From: Caryophanon sp036309765
GTDB taxonomy: Bacteria > Bacillota > Bacilli > Bacillales_A > Planococcaceae
Direction of reading: 5' to 3'
Assembly (NCBI GenBank): GCA_036309765.1
Contig: JAXJTE010000240.1
Location: 4,675-68,674 of the forward strand
DNA: 64,000 nt
This document shows, one piece after another, positions 17,689-26,635 of this stretch (its first letter is position 1; every line of letters begins with the position of its first letter). A program made the position numbers and the translations under genes. Under the pieces are notes generated by a model. It saw only the letters and a program-made list of their open reading frames with translations, did no database searches and was not told the origin of the DNA.

Positions 17689-17727
17689 ACAACTTGTTAA
17701 GCGTTTACGCGACAAGTTGTTTTTTTA
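17689..17727 (+). terminator. Terminator after the YtpA-like gene
   Basis: ACAACTTGT / ACAAGTTGT followed by seven T. Nothing else is recognised in 17629-17842 beyond the upstream region of the transporter. Confidence 0.8.
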
Positions 17728-17842
17728 TTCTGTATTAATAGAGGCATTGCAATGTTGTAGCTTTTGTAATATATTGAATTTTAAGACTACTTAATTTAGA
17801 AGAGGAGACGGTCAGAAAGAAGTTAACAAAGGGGGCAACAAG

Positions 17843-19312
17843 ATGGAAGCATTTATTAGTTGGTTGAACGGTATTTTATGGGGACCGTGGATGATTTACG
17901 GGATTTTAGTTGTTGGATTATTCTTCTCGATTTTAACGAAGTTCGTACAAATTCGCCTCGTAAAAGATATGATCAAGCTGATGTTCAACGGGGAAAAATC
18001 AGAAGCGGGCGTATCGTCATTTCAGGCATTATCGATTGCATTGTCTGGTCGTGTCGGAACGGGTAACATCGTCGGTACCGCTTCAGCGATCGCATTTGGT
18101 GGTCCAGGTGCAGTGTTTTGGATGTGGGCAACAGCGTTTATTGGCGCCTCGACAGCGTACGTAGAGTCAACGCTTGCTCAAATTTATAAAGAGAAAAAAG
18201 ACGGGCAATACCGAGGTGGTCCAGCGTTTTATATCGAAAAAGGAATCGGTGTTCGCTGGTTCGGTATTGTGTTTGCAGTTTGTGCGATTGTCGCGATGGC
18301 GTTTTTAATGCCGGGCGTACAGTCAAATGCGATTTCAGGTGCGGTAACGAATGCGTTTAACATTCCAGCGTGGGTAACAGGTACAGTACTTGTCGTGTTA
18401 CTTGGCTTTATCATTATCGGTGGGGTTAAGCGTATCGCAAACTTCGCACAGCTTGTTGTACCATTTATGGCGTTAGCGTACATTTTAATGGCAGTAGTTG
18501 TTATTATTATGAACATTTCAGAAGTTCCGGCGGTGTTTGCGCTCATTTTCCGCAGTGCATTTAACGTGGATGCGACGTTTGGTGGGATGCTCGGTGCAGC
18601 GATTGCATGGGGCGTAAAGCGTGCTATTTACTCAAATGAAGCAGGGCAAGGTACAGGACCTCACCCAGCAGCAGCAGCGGAAGTATCGCATCCTGCAAAG
18701 CAAGGGCTTGTACAAGCAGCTTCAATTTATATCGATACGTTATTAGTATGTTCTGCAACAGCACTGATGATTTTATTCATGGGTACGTATAACACGAATG
18801 TCATGGATGCAGAAGGGGAACAAATCGTACAGCACTTACCAGGTGTTGACCATAACGGCTTCACACAAGCAGCAGTGAACGCGGCATTCCCAGCGTTTGA
18901 TGGCTTTGGCTCAGGGTTCGTGGCGATTGCATTATTCTTCTTCGCGTTCACAACACTTGTGGCGTACTACTACATTGCGGAAACGAACGTCACATATATA
19001 TTAGGCGGGCGCTCCTCAGGCATTGCGCTGTTTGTATTAAAAGTTGTGCTGCTCGGCTCCGCGTTTTATGGCACGGTGCGCACGAGCGACTTAGCGTGGG
19101 CGTTTGGTGACATTGGGCTTGGCTTAATGGTGTGGGTAAACGTCATTGCGTGTTTAATTTTGACGAAGCCAGCGATTGCCGCACTGCGCGACTACGAGGC
19201 ACAGAAGAAGGCGGGCAAAGACCCAGTGTTCGACCCGCATAAGCTAGGTATTAAAAACGCAGATTTCTGGGATGAATATCGTAAAGACCATCCAGAGCGT
19301 TACGAAGATTAA
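17843..19312 (+). CDS. Alanine/glycine:cation symporter (AGCS family)
   Basis: 489 residues with about 10-11 hydrophobic segments. Family signatures are ALSIALSGRVGTGNIVGTAS near residues 63-82 and AIYSNEAGQGTGPHPAAAAE near residue 262. AGCS carriers import alanine or glycine with sodium or protons. The start follows AAAGGGGGCAACAAG. It stands alone between two terminators. Substrate preference cannot be read from the sequence. Confidence 0.95.
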   Translation: MEAFISWLNGILWGPWMIYGILVVGLFFSILTKFVQIRLVKDMIKLMFNGEKSEAGVSSFQALSIALSGRVGTGNIVGTASAIAFGGPGAVFWMWATAFIGASTAYVESTLAQIYKEKKDGQYRGGPAFYIEKGIGVRWFGIVFAVCAIVAMAFLMPGVQSNAISGAVTNAFNIPAWVTGTVLVVLLGFIIIGGVKRIANFAQLVVPFMALAYILMAVVVIIMNISEVPAVFALIFRSAFNVDATFGGMLGAAIAWGVKRAIYSNEAGQGTGPHPAAAAEVSHPAKQGLVQAASIYIDTLLVCSATALMILFMGTYNTNVMDAEGEQIVQHLPGVDHNGFTQAAVNAAFPAFDGFGSGFVAIALFFFAFTTLVAYYYIAETNVTYILGGRSSGIALFVLKVVLLGSAFYGTVRTSDLAWAFGDIGLGLMVWVNVIACLILTKPAIAALRDYEAQKKAGKDPVFDPHKLGIKNADFWDEYRKDHPERYED

Positions 19313-19318
19313 ATGAAG

Positions 19319-19366
19319 AAAGGGTGTGTAACAGTCTTGAACTGACTGTTGCACACCCTTTTTTGT
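19319..19366. terminator. Bidirectional terminator (GGGTGTG type)
   Basis: AAAGGGTGTGTAACAGTC / GACTGTTGCACACCCTTTTTT between converging genes. Closely similar hairpins occur at 56819-56865 and, less closely, 51998-52048. Confidence 0.85.
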
Positions 19367-19379
19367 TGGAAAATTCTTG

Positions 19380-19958
19380 TTATTGCGCAGGCAAGTCCTT
19401 CACCTTTTGCAGTGCGATAACAAACGGTGGGTCGTTTTGCTGATTTAAAAATTGATATTTTAGCACATGCACATGCTTTTGTGGCAGGCGCGATACGTAA
19501 TCAATGACAGCGTCGCGCTCCTCCTTGCCTCCAACATGCCCGTGATAAATAACGAGTACAATCACGCCGTCAATCGTTAAAAGTCTAAGTAGCTCCTCGA
19601 TCGCGGTAATCGTCGTGTTTGGCTTCGTAACGATGTCGTGGTCGCTACCTGGTAAATAGCCTAAGTTAAACACCGCAGCGCTCACTGGCTTCGTGACGTA
19701 TTTCGCAACGTTTTCGTGTCCGTCATTTAGTACGAGTGCGCGGTGTTCAAGCCCCTCATCAAGAAGGCGAAGAAGTGTCGCATCGACTGCTTCCTTTTGC
19801 ACATCAAACGCATACACTTGTCCGCTATCGCCAACGAGCTTCGCTAAAAAGAGCGTGTCGTGCCCGTTGCCAGCTGTGGCGTCGACAACGGTTGCACCTT
19901 CATGCGTAGCTTCAGCAAGTAAGTCTTGTGCGTATTGCAATACACGTTTAAGCTTCAT
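19380..19958 (-). CDS. mnmM: tRNA mnm5s2U-type methyltransferase (MnmM/YtqB family)
   Basis: 192 residues. Class I SAM methyltransferase: motif I VVDATAGNGHDTLFLA at residues 24-39, acidic FDVQKEAVDAT and catalytic loop FNLGYLPGSDH. Bacillus YtqB (MnmM) completes mnm5(s2)U at the tRNA wobble position by methylating the nm5 intermediate. It overlaps the end of mnmL by 11 bases, which matches the known functional pairing and implies translational coupling. Confidence 0.88.
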   Translation of the reverse strand: MKLKRVLQYAQDLLAEATHEGATVVDATAGNGHDTLFLAKLVGDSGQVYAFDVQKEAVDATLLRLLDEGLEHRALVLNDGHENVAKYVTKPVSAAVFNLGYLPGSDHDIVTKPNTTITAIEELLRLLTIDGVIVLVIYHGHVGGKEERDAVIDYVSRLPQKHVHVLKYQFLNQQNDPPFVIALQKVKDLPAQ

Positions 19959-20910
19959 CGTGTGCTACCTCGTTATAACGTTTTCCTTGCCAGCTGCCAC
20001 GACGCTCAAGCTCTGCATCAATGCCGTTTAGCACTTCCCATTTGTTGACGCTCCACATCGGACCAATCATTAAATCAATCGGACCGTCGCCTGTAATGCG
20101 GTGGATGATCATATCAGGTGGTAAAATTTCAAGCTGGTCTGCTACGAGCTGTACGTATTCGCCTTGCTCCATAAATTCAAGCATACCTTTTTCGTATTGC
20201 TTAACCATTGGCGTGCCTTTTAATAAGTGTAGCAGATGGATTTTAATACCTTGTACGTCGAGCTTTGCCACTTGACGTGTTGTCTCCATCATCATGTCGT
20301 AGTCTTCTAGCGGCAAGCCGTTAATGATGTGTGTTACGACGCGAATACCGTGCTTACGTAGTTTATTGACACCTTCAACGTACATATCGTAGTCGTGGGC
20401 GCGGTTAATTAAGTTCGCTGTTTTTTCGTGTACCGTTTGTAAGCCAAGCTCGACCCACAGATACGTTCGTTCATTTAGTTCGGCTAAATATTCAACAACG
20501 TCGTCTGGCAAGCAGTCTGGGCGCGTCGCAATCGATAAGCCCATAACGCCTTCGCAAGCAAGAGCCGCTTCGAATTTTTCCTTTAATACGGGAAGCGGTG
20601 CGTGCGTGTTCGTGTACGCTTGGAAGTACGCCATCGTTAAGCCGTTTTTCCATTTATGCTCCATCTTTGCTTTAATTTGTTCGAACTGTACTGGAATTGG
20701 ATCGACTTTATTGCCGGCGAAGTCACCAGAGCCAGCTGCTGAACAAAACGTACAACCACCAAATGCGACTGTGCCGTCACGGTTTGGGCAATCGAAGCCC
20801 GCATCAAGTGCGACTTTGTATACTTTTTTGCCAAATTCATTTCGTAAATAACGGTTCCATGTATAATAACGCTTTCCATCTGATGGGAAAGGGAAGTTTG
20901 TTTCTGTCAT
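19948..20910 (-). CDS. mnmL: Radical SAM protein, TIGR01212 family (MnmL/YtqA)
   Basis: 320 residues. The cluster cysteines are C41, C53 and C56 (CPNRDG...GGCTFC), the spacing used by this YhcC/YtqA group instead of the classic CxxxCxxC. Later motifs YLWVELGLQT and GIRVVTHIINGLP are typical. In Gram-positive bacteria YtqA (MnmL) is reported to act in converting cmnm5U to nm5U in tRNA, feeding MnmM. It is upstream of and overlaps mnmM. Confidence 0.88.
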   Translation of the reverse strand: MTETNFPFPSDGKRYYTWNRYLRNEFGKKVYKVALDAGFDCPNRDGTVAFGGCTFCSAAGSGDFAGNKVDPIPVQFEQIKAKMEHKWKNGLTMAYFQAYTNTHAPLPVLKEKFEAALACEGVMGLSIATRPDCLPDDVVEYLAELNERTYLWVELGLQTVHEKTANLINRAHDYDMYVEGVNKLRKHGIRVVTHIINGLPLEDYDMMMETTRQVAKLDVQGIKIHLLHLLKGTPMVKQYEKGMLEFMEQGEYVQLVADQLEILPPDMIIHRITGDGPIDLMIGPMWSVNKWEVLNGIDAELERRGSWQGKRYNEVAHDEA

Positions 20911-20989
20911 TATTCCTCACTCCTTAACGCTTTATTGTACCATGTGAGGCGGTGGCGTCCATAATTTTGGTACGCAAAAAAACAAACGC

Positions 20990-21018
20990 TTGTGATTTTT
21001 TGTAGATTCGATTAAAAT
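20990..21018 (+). promoter_or_regulatory. Promoter of the leuS T-box leader
   Basis: TTGTGA (20990-20995), 17-base spacer, TAAAAT (21013-21018), immediately before the T-box leader. Confidence 0.65.
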
Positions 21019-21026
21019 TAATGCCA

Positions 21027-21282
21027 ATACACAACGACTGTGAAGAGGAATAGTAACGATTGGCGTTTTTTCAGAGAGTTAGCGATTGGTGGGAGCTAAT
21101 AAAACAATGACGTGAACTCGCCTTGGAGTCTGCAAGTAGTGGAATAAAACACGAATTGCCGTTTTCTCTGCGTTAAAGAGCTTAAGTTGAGTGGTTACAC
21201 TAAATTGGGTGGTACCGCGGGAGAATCGCATTATGCTCTCGTCCCTTTCCTGCTAAGACAGGCGAGGGACGGGATTTTTTTA
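21027..21282 (+). promoter_or_regulatory. T-box riboswitch, leucine specifier (CTC)
   Basis: The leader contains AGAGAGTTAGCGATTGGTGG, the specifier region GTGAACTCGCCTTGGAG with CTC (Leu) in the specifier position, and the invariant T-box GGGTGGTACCGCGGG at about 21209-21223. A terminator (CTCGTCCC / GGGACGGG, then T-run, 21235-21282) completes it. Uncharged tRNA-Leu should stabilise the antiterminator and allow leuS expression. Confidence 0.95.
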
Positions 21283-21400
21283 TTTCACGAATTTTCAGTT
21301 ATTTTATAAAGTGTGTTGCTTCAGTCTGTGTTTTTGCACGTTTGCGATCTCGATTAAAACGCAGAATGATTGCACGCACAAATTAATTGCTCGTAACGAG

Positions 21401-21430
21401 AGGCGGAAAGCCTGCCTCGACGTGGAGAGC
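21401..21430. repeat. Fragment of an intergenic repeat between T-box and leuS
   Basis: GGCGGAAAGCCTGCCTCGA followed by CGTGGAGAGC almost exactly matches the right-hand part of the copy at 32179-32347. It lies between the T-box terminator and the leuS ribosome site. Confidence 0.7.
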
Positions 21431-21461
21431 ATCATTTCATCTATTACGAGGAGGTTTTTTC

Positions 21462-23876
21462 ATGAGCTTTAACCATAAAGACATCGAAAAAAAATGGCAA
21501 AACTATTGGCAAGATAACAAATCATTCAAAACATTAAACGACGATTCAAAGGAAAAGTTTTACGCACTTGACATGTTCCCGTACCCATCAGGATCAGGCT
21601 TACACGTAGGTCACCCAGAAGGCTACACAGCAACGGACATTTTATCTCGCTACAAGCGTATGCAAGGCTTTGATGTATTACATCCAATGGGCTGGGATGC
21701 GTTCGGTTTACCAGCAGAGCAATACGCACTTGATACAGGAAATGACCCTGCAGAATTTACAGAAAAAAATATCGCGACGTTTAAGCGTCAAATTAACGAG
21801 CTTGGTTTCTCTTACGACTGGGAGCGCGAAATTAACACGACAGACCCGAAATACTACAAATGGACGCAGTGGATTTTCACGAAATTAGTGGAAATGGATT
21901 TAGCGTACGTGGACGAAATCGCTGTGAACTGGTGTGAAGCGTTAGGTACAGTATTAGCAAACGAAGAAGTAATCGATGGTTTATCAGAACGTGGTAGCCA
22001 CCCAGTCGTGCGCAAGCCGATGCGTCAATGGGTGCTACGCATTACGAAGTACGCAGACCGTTTACTTGACGATTTAGAAGATGTAGATTGGCCAGAATCA
22101 ATTAAAGACATGCAGCGCAACTGGATTGGTCGTTCTGAAGGGGCACAAGTACGCTTTGCCATCGACGGCACAGAGCAAACATTTGAAGTGTTCACAACGC
22201 GTCCTGACACGTTATTTGGTGCGACATATGCAGTGCTTGCGCCAGAGCATAAGCTAGTGTCAGACATTACGACACCAGAGCAAAAAGAAGCAGTAGAAGC
22301 ATATCTTGAAAAAGTATCGTTAAAATCGGACCTTGAGCGTACAGATTTAGCGAAAGAAAAAACAGGTGTGTTCACAGGTGCATACGCAGTGAACCCAATT
22401 AACGGCGAAAAAATGCCGATTTGGATTGCGGACTACGTATTAGTTTCTTACGGTTCAGGTGCAATCATGGCGGTTCCTGCACATGACGAGCGCGACTATG
22501 AATTTGCAAAAGAGTTCGGCTTAGACATTAAAGCAGTGCTTGAAGGTGGCGACATCGACAAAGAAGCGTTCACGGGCGACGGTGTACACATTAACTCGGG
22601 CTTCTTAGACGGCTTAAACAAAGCGGACGGCATCGCAAAAGCAATCGCTTGGCTTGAAGAAAACGGTGTTGGCGAGAAGAAAGTAACGTACCGCCTACGC
22701 GACTGGTTATTCTCTCGTCAACGTTATTGGGGTGAGCCAATTCCAGTTATTCACTGGGAAGATGGCACAATGACAACGATTCCTGAAGACCAATTACCAC
22801 TTGAGTTACCGAAGACGACAAACATTCGTCCTTCAGGTACAGGTGAGTCACCACTTGCAAACATCGAAGAGTGGGTAAACGTTGTAGACCCTGAAACGGG
22901 GAAAAAGGGTCGCCGCGAAACGAACACAATGCCACAGTGGGCTGGTTCTTCATGGTACTTCTTACGCTACATCGACCCGACGAACGAAAATGCGATTGCA
23001 GACCCAGAGTTACTAAAACGCTGGTTACCAGTAGATATTTATATCGGTGGTGCTGAGCATGCCGTTCTTCACTTATTATACGCTCGCTTCTGGCATAAAG
23101 TGCTTTACGATCTAGGCGTTGTTCACACGAAAGAGCCATTCCAAAAGCTATTTAACCAAGGGATGATTTTAGGTGAAGGTAACGAAAAAATGTCGAAATC
23201 AAAAGGGAACGTTGTAAACCCTGACGATATCGTGGAGTCTCATGGTGCCGACACATTACGTTTATACGAAATGTTTATGGGTCCACTTGAAGCTTCAGTT
23301 GCTTGGTCAACGAACGGGCTTGACGGTGCACGTCGCTTCTTAGACCGCATTTGGCGCTTATTCGTAACAGAAGAAGGCACGCTTGCTGCGAAAGTACAAG
23401 ACGTGGAAAATAAAGACCTTGAAAAATCGTTCCACCAAACAGTGAAAAAAGTAACAGAAGATATTGAAGGCATTCGCTTCAACACGGCTATTTCACAAAT
23501 GATGGTATTCATTAACGACTGCTACAAAGCGGAAGTTATTCCTGCTGAGTACGCACAAGGCTTTGTGAAGCTCGTTGCACCAATCGTACCACACGTTGCT
23601 GAGGAGATTTGGAGCATTATGGGGAACGCAGAATCATTAACGTATGCTGCATGGCCGACGTTTGATGAGGCGAAACTTGTAGATGACGAAGTGGAAGTTG
23701 TTGTACAAGTAGCCGGCAAAGTACGCGCAAAAATCAAAGTTGCAAAAGACGCAACAAAAGAAGAGCTAGAGCAAATTGCATTAGCTGACGAAAACGTACA
23801 AGGATTTATCGCAGGCAAAGACATTAAAAAAATTGTTGTCATTCCAGGTAAATTAGTAAACATCGTCGCAATTTAA
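21462..23876 (+). CDS. leuS: Leucyl-tRNA synthetase
   Basis: 804 residues from ATG at 21462 after GAGGAGG; the upstream in-frame start at 21387 runs through a repeat fragment and is rejected. Class I synthetase: HVGH at residues 48-51, an editing (CP1) domain with TTRPDTLFGATY near residues 245-256, and EKMSKSKGN near residues 575-583. Regulated by the Leu T-box upstream. A terminator follows at 23889. Confidence 0.98.
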   Translation: MSFNHKDIEKKWQNYWQDNKSFKTLNDDSKEKFYALDMFPYPSGSGLHVGHPEGYTATDILSRYKRMQGFDVLHPMGWDAFGLPAEQYALDTGNDPAEFTEKNIATFKRQINELGFSYDWEREINTTDPKYYKWTQWIFTKLVEMDLAYVDEIAVNWCEALGTVLANEEVIDGLSERGSHPVVRKPMRQWVLRITKYADRLLDDLEDVDWPESIKDMQRNWIGRSEGAQVRFAIDGTEQTFEVFTTRPDTLFGATYAVLAPEHKLVSDITTPEQKEAVEAYLEKVSLKSDLERTDLAKEKTGVFTGAYAVNPINGEKMPIWIADYVLVSYGSGAIMAVPAHDERDYEFAKEFGLDIKAVLEGGDIDKEAFTGDGVHINSGFLDGLNKADGIAKAIAWLEENGVGEKKVTYRLRDWLFSRQRYWGEPIPVIHWEDGTMTTIPEDQLPLELPKTTNIRPSGTGESPLANIEEWVNVVDPETGKKGRRETNTMPQWAGSSWYFLRYIDPTNENAIADPELLKRWLPVDIYIGGAEHAVLHLLYARFWHKVLYDLGVVHTKEPFQKLFNQGMILGEGNEKMSKSKGNVVNPDDIVESHGADTLRLYEMFMGPLEASVAWSTNGLDGARRFLDRIWRLFVTEEGTLAAKVQDVENKDLEKSFHQTVKKVTEDIEGIRFNTAISQMMVFINDCYKAEVIPAEYAQGFVKLVAPIVPHVAEEIWSIMGNAESLTYAAWPTFDEAKLVDDEVEVVVQVAGKVRAKIKVAKDATKEELEQIALADENVQGFIAGKDIKKIVVIPGKLVNIVAI

Positions 23877-23888
23877 TTGTATACTAAC

Positions 23889-23930
23889 AAAAGGCTGCCT
23901 AAGTTTAGTCGCTTAGGCGGTCTTTTTTTA
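23889..23930 (+). terminator. Terminator after leuS
   Basis: GGCTGCCTAAG / CTTAGGCGGTC stem with seven T. Confidence 0.8.
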
Positions 23931-23964
23931 TGAAAGAGCTGTTAGCGTATAATGCATGTGCCTT

Positions 23965-24128
23965 GCCTATTGCGCTTTGGTGGACGCTTTCCGCAGGCAC
24001 GGCCTCAACGTATTTTTGTCGGGCAAGCCGCCAAAAATGGATTTTCGGCTCGGTGCTCCTGCGATTACTCGTCGCAAAAAGATTTGGCTGTTCTTGCTGG
24101 AGTCGCCACCGTCGCTTCATAGGCCCGC
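23965..24128. repeat. Intergenic repeat, family A/B copy 2
   Basis: Contains GTGGACGCTTTCCGCAGGC, ATTTTTGTCGGGCAAGCCGC, CAAAAATGGATTTTCGGCT and TTACTCGTCGCAAAAAGA, shared with 30205-30336 and 5934-6040. Two ORFs across it are judged spurious. Confidence 0.75.
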
Positions 24129-24158
24129 TTTTTACAAAATTAAAAGGAGATTACTGAA

Positions 24159-24350
24159 ATGAAATATAACCAAAAAATTATGCTAAAATTAATTAACGAA
24201 ACGCGCTCACTACACGACGAGCTAAAGCAAATTAAACGCGACACAGGCTTAGAGAAAAACTTAGCGGTACGTGCGTTATACCACGCCGTTGTATCTGAAA
24301 GTGGCCCGTACCAAACGCGCTATCAAGAGCTAGAGCGCGAATATAAATAA
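24159..24350 (+). CDS. Small conserved-looking protein, 63 aa, unknown function
   Basis: ATG at 24159 follows AAAAGGAGATTACTGA, a strong ribosome site. The product is highly charged and helical (LKLINETRSLHDELKQIKRD then TGLEKNLAVRALYHAVV), with no signal peptide or membrane segment, ending ELEREYK. A terminator follows within 10 bases. I do not recognise a family. The strong start and clean terminator support a real monocistronic gene despite the repeat just upstream. Confidence 0.7.
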   Translation: MKYNQKIMLKLINETRSLHDELKQIKRDTGLEKNLAVRALYHAVVSESGPYQTRYQELEREYK

Positions 24351-24359
24351 AAGCATGAT

Positions 24360-24400
24360 GGCAAGATGCTCGCGTATGTGCGAACGTCTTGCCCTTTTTT
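24360..24400 (+). terminator. Terminator after the 63-aa gene
   Basis: GGCAAGATGCTCGC / GCGAACGTCTTGCC with T-run. Confidence 0.8.
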
Positions 24401-24481
24401 ATGTTTTTATTTTGATTTGCGGTTACAAATGGGTACACTTATTGAAAATGTGTTTATGGAACGAGAAAAGGGGGCTTTTGC

Positions 24482-24916
24482 ATGAAACAAACGACATACG
24501 AGCTTGACATCGCAGCACCACCGCAGCATGTATACGACACGCTGCGCAACGTGGACAAATGGGCGCACTTAGCACCGAACTACGATCATCACGCCTACAT
24601 CGACGACAAAACGTCACATTGGGTCATGAAAGGCATTTTGCCAACGAAAAAAATTGAAGCGGACGTAACGTTTGTGAAAGAGCAGCGCCCAACGATTTTA
24701 GCGTTCGTGCTGCGCGGCAAAAATGAGCATTTCATAATTCAAGGGCAAGTCATTTTAACGCCGAACGCACGAGGGACGCATATGTTTGTGCAAATTAAAG
24801 GTGGGGCAGAAGGAATAAGTGCGGTGCTACTTAACCCGCTTTTACATGCGGCATTGCCGAGCGTTACGAAAAAGCTCGCACATCGCTTAGCCGAGAAAAT
24901 CGAACAAACGGTATAA
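24482..24916 (+). CDS. SRPBCC (START-like) family protein
   Basis: 144 residues starting MKQTTYELDIAAPPQHVYDT, the opening beta strand and alpha-helix typical of polyketide cyclase/CoxG-like SRPBCC domains, then strand-rich middle and a long C-terminal helix (LLHAALPSVTKKLAHRLAEK). These domains bind hydrophobic ligands in a deep cavity. The start follows AAAAGGGGGC. Ligand and role cannot be inferred; neighbours give no pathway. Confidence 0.8.
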   Translation: MKQTTYELDIAAPPQHVYDTLRNVDKWAHLAPNYDHHAYIDDKTSHWVMKGILPTKKIEADVTFVKEQRPTILAFVLRGKNEHFIIQGQVILTPNARGTHMFVQIKGGAEGISAVLLNPLLHAALPSVTKKLAHRLAEKIEQTV

Positions 24917-24923
24917 CATTTCG

Positions 24924-24959
24924 TAGACAAAGTGTAAAATTGCTTTGTCTATTTTTTAG
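24924..24959 (+). terminator. Terminator after the SRPBCC gene
   Basis: TAGACAAAG / CTTTGTCTA stem followed by T-run. Confidence 0.75.
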
Positions 24960-25017
24960 TTGTTTTAATTTGTAAAGAATTTGTTAAGATAAGCATATAT
25001 AAAAGGGAGGCGAGTAT

Positions 25018-26601
25018 GTGGCAGCAGTAATAGGAGGCATCGGGATCTTTTTGCTTGGTATGACGATGCTAACGAACGGATTAAAGGAGCTTGCGGGCGA
25101 CGCGCTAAAGAAATGGCTCAACAAATTTACAGGCGGGGCAATTAGCTCGCTATTTTCAGGGATTGTCATGACGGTGCTTGTGCAATCATCAACAGCGACG
25201 ACGCTTTTAACGATTGGCTTTGTAAGTGCGGGGTTACTGACGTTCGCGCAGTCGATCGGTGTGATTATCGGGGCGAACATCGGGAGTACGAGTACGGGGT
25301 GGATCATCTCGTTAATCGGTTTTAAAGTAAGCTTAGCGGCGTTTTCATTGCCAATGGTCGGTATCGGTGTGTTTGGACAAATGATTGCACCGCGCCAATA
25401 TAAAACGTACGGGACAGTGCTAGCTGGCTTCGGTTTTTTATTTTTAGGAATTGATTTTTTACAAACAGGTATGGCGAATGCGCAAAATATGATTTCGTTT
25501 GAAGCGTTCGTTGCCGATTCGTTTGTGAACAAGGCGATTTTAATTATTATCGGGATTGTGATGACTGTGATTATGCAGGCATCTTCAGCAGCGATGGCGG
25601 CAACATTAACGGCCCTGTTTTCCGGTGCGATTGATTATGAGCAGGCGATTTATTTAGTCATCGGGCAAAATATCGGAACGACAGCGACAGCATTGATTGC
25701 TTCAATGGGTGCAAGCGTGGCGGCGAAGCGTACGTCGATGACACATGTACTGTTTAATGTGTTAACGGCCGTTCTAGTCGTGCTATGTATTACGCCGATG
25801 TTGACGCTGACGCATTATATGACGGAGCTAATTAACGGCTCGTTCAATGAAACGCTTGCGATTGCAGTGTTCCATACGTTGTTTAGTGTGTTAGGGGCAT
25901 GTATTTTCGTGCCGCTCATTAAACCGTTTGCGACGTTTATTATGCGTATCGTACCAGAGAAGGAAAATCGTTTAACGAAGCATTTAGACGACAGCATTAC
26001 GAACATGCCAGCGATTGCATTGCAAGTTGGCTTTGATACGCTACAGCAGCTATTAAAGGAGCTAACGCAAGTAGTGATGCTGCTCATTCGTGACAAGCGT
26101 TCGACTGATGCGTATGAAAAGCGTATTGTCGAGGTTGAAATTGCACTAGAGGAAACGCGCCGCTTTTTAGCGATGATTCAATCGTCGAACGTGCGCGACC
26201 GCGAGAAGCATTTAAACTTAATGCACGTAGCTGACCATATTGCGCGACTAATTAAAGTGCTGCGCGATCAACAGCATGCAGAGGCAGTGTATTTACAAAA
26301 CGAAACGATGGAAAACTTCAACGGCGTGCTAGAGCGTGTGCTGCAGCAAATCGATGATAGAAATGCGTTCATTCATAACGCGACGTTGCTTGAAAATACA
26401 TCAAAAGAAATGGCAGATCGCCGACGTGCAAAGCGTGAGGAATATTTCGAGCGTGCCATTACGAATGAAGTAGATGTGGAGCAATCGACAGCGAAAGTGG
26501 AAGCGATTTTGTGGGTGGACCGCTTGATTTTCCACTTCTTCCGTTCTTCCGCGCGTATGGCGAATTACGTACGTTTAGATGAAATGCGTCAAATGAAATA
26601 A
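25018..26601 (+). CDS. Na/Pi cotransporter family protein with PhoU-like C-terminus
   Basis: 527 residues from GTG at 25018, preceded by AAAGGGAGG. Two inverted transporter repeats carry the QSSTATT (about residue 58) and QASSAAMAATLTAL (about residue 186) motifs of the NptA/PNaS family; about 8-9 membrane segments end near residue 310. The remaining 200 residues form a helical PhoU-like cytoplasmic domain with many charged residues. It probably takes up or exports phosphate with sodium; YjbB-like members export. Confidence 0.92.
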   Translation: MAAVIGGIGIFLLGMTMLTNGLKELAGDALKKWLNKFTGGAISSLFSGIVMTVLVQSSTATTLLTIGFVSAGLLTFAQSIGVIIGANIGSTSTGWIISLIGFKVSLAAFSLPMVGIGVFGQMIAPRQYKTYGTVLAGFGFLFLGIDFLQTGMANAQNMISFEAFVADSFVNKAILIIIGIVMTVIMQASSAAMAATLTALFSGAIDYEQAIYLVIGQNIGTTATALIASMGASVAAKRTSMTHVLFNVLTAVLVVLCITPMLTLTHYMTELINGSFNETLAIAVFHTLFSVLGACIFVPLIKPFATFIMRIVPEKENRLTKHLDDSITNMPAIALQVGFDTLQQLLKELTQVVMLLIRDKRSTDAYEKRIVEVEIALEETRRFLAMIQSSNVRDREKHLNLMHVADHIARLIKVLRDQQHAEAVYLQNETMENFNGVLERVLQQIDDRNAFIHNATLLENTSKEMADRRRAKREEYFERAITNEVDVEQSTAKVEAILWVDRLIFHFFRSSARMANYVRLDEMRQMK

Positions 26602-26635
26602 AACGAAGCGGCATTTTCGCCGCTTCGTTTTTTTA
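26601..26635. terminator. Bidirectional terminator
   Basis: AAACGAAGCGGC / GCCGCTTCGTTTTTTT between the converging transporter and chemoreceptor genes. Confidence 0.85.

Noticed and set aside
17690..17705. Possible cre site in TTAAGCGTTTACG
   Set aside because: It is part of a terminator hairpin and matches the consensus only partly.
21387..21461. Longer leuS start at 21387
   Set aside because: The extra 25 residues come from a repeat fragment; a strong GAGGAGG precedes the ATG at 21462.
23930..24162. Two plus-strand ORFs rich in Cys/Arg/Trp after leuS
   Set aside because: They run across a terminator and an A/B-family repeat; composition is not protein-like and the real gene with a strong ribosome site begins at 24159.
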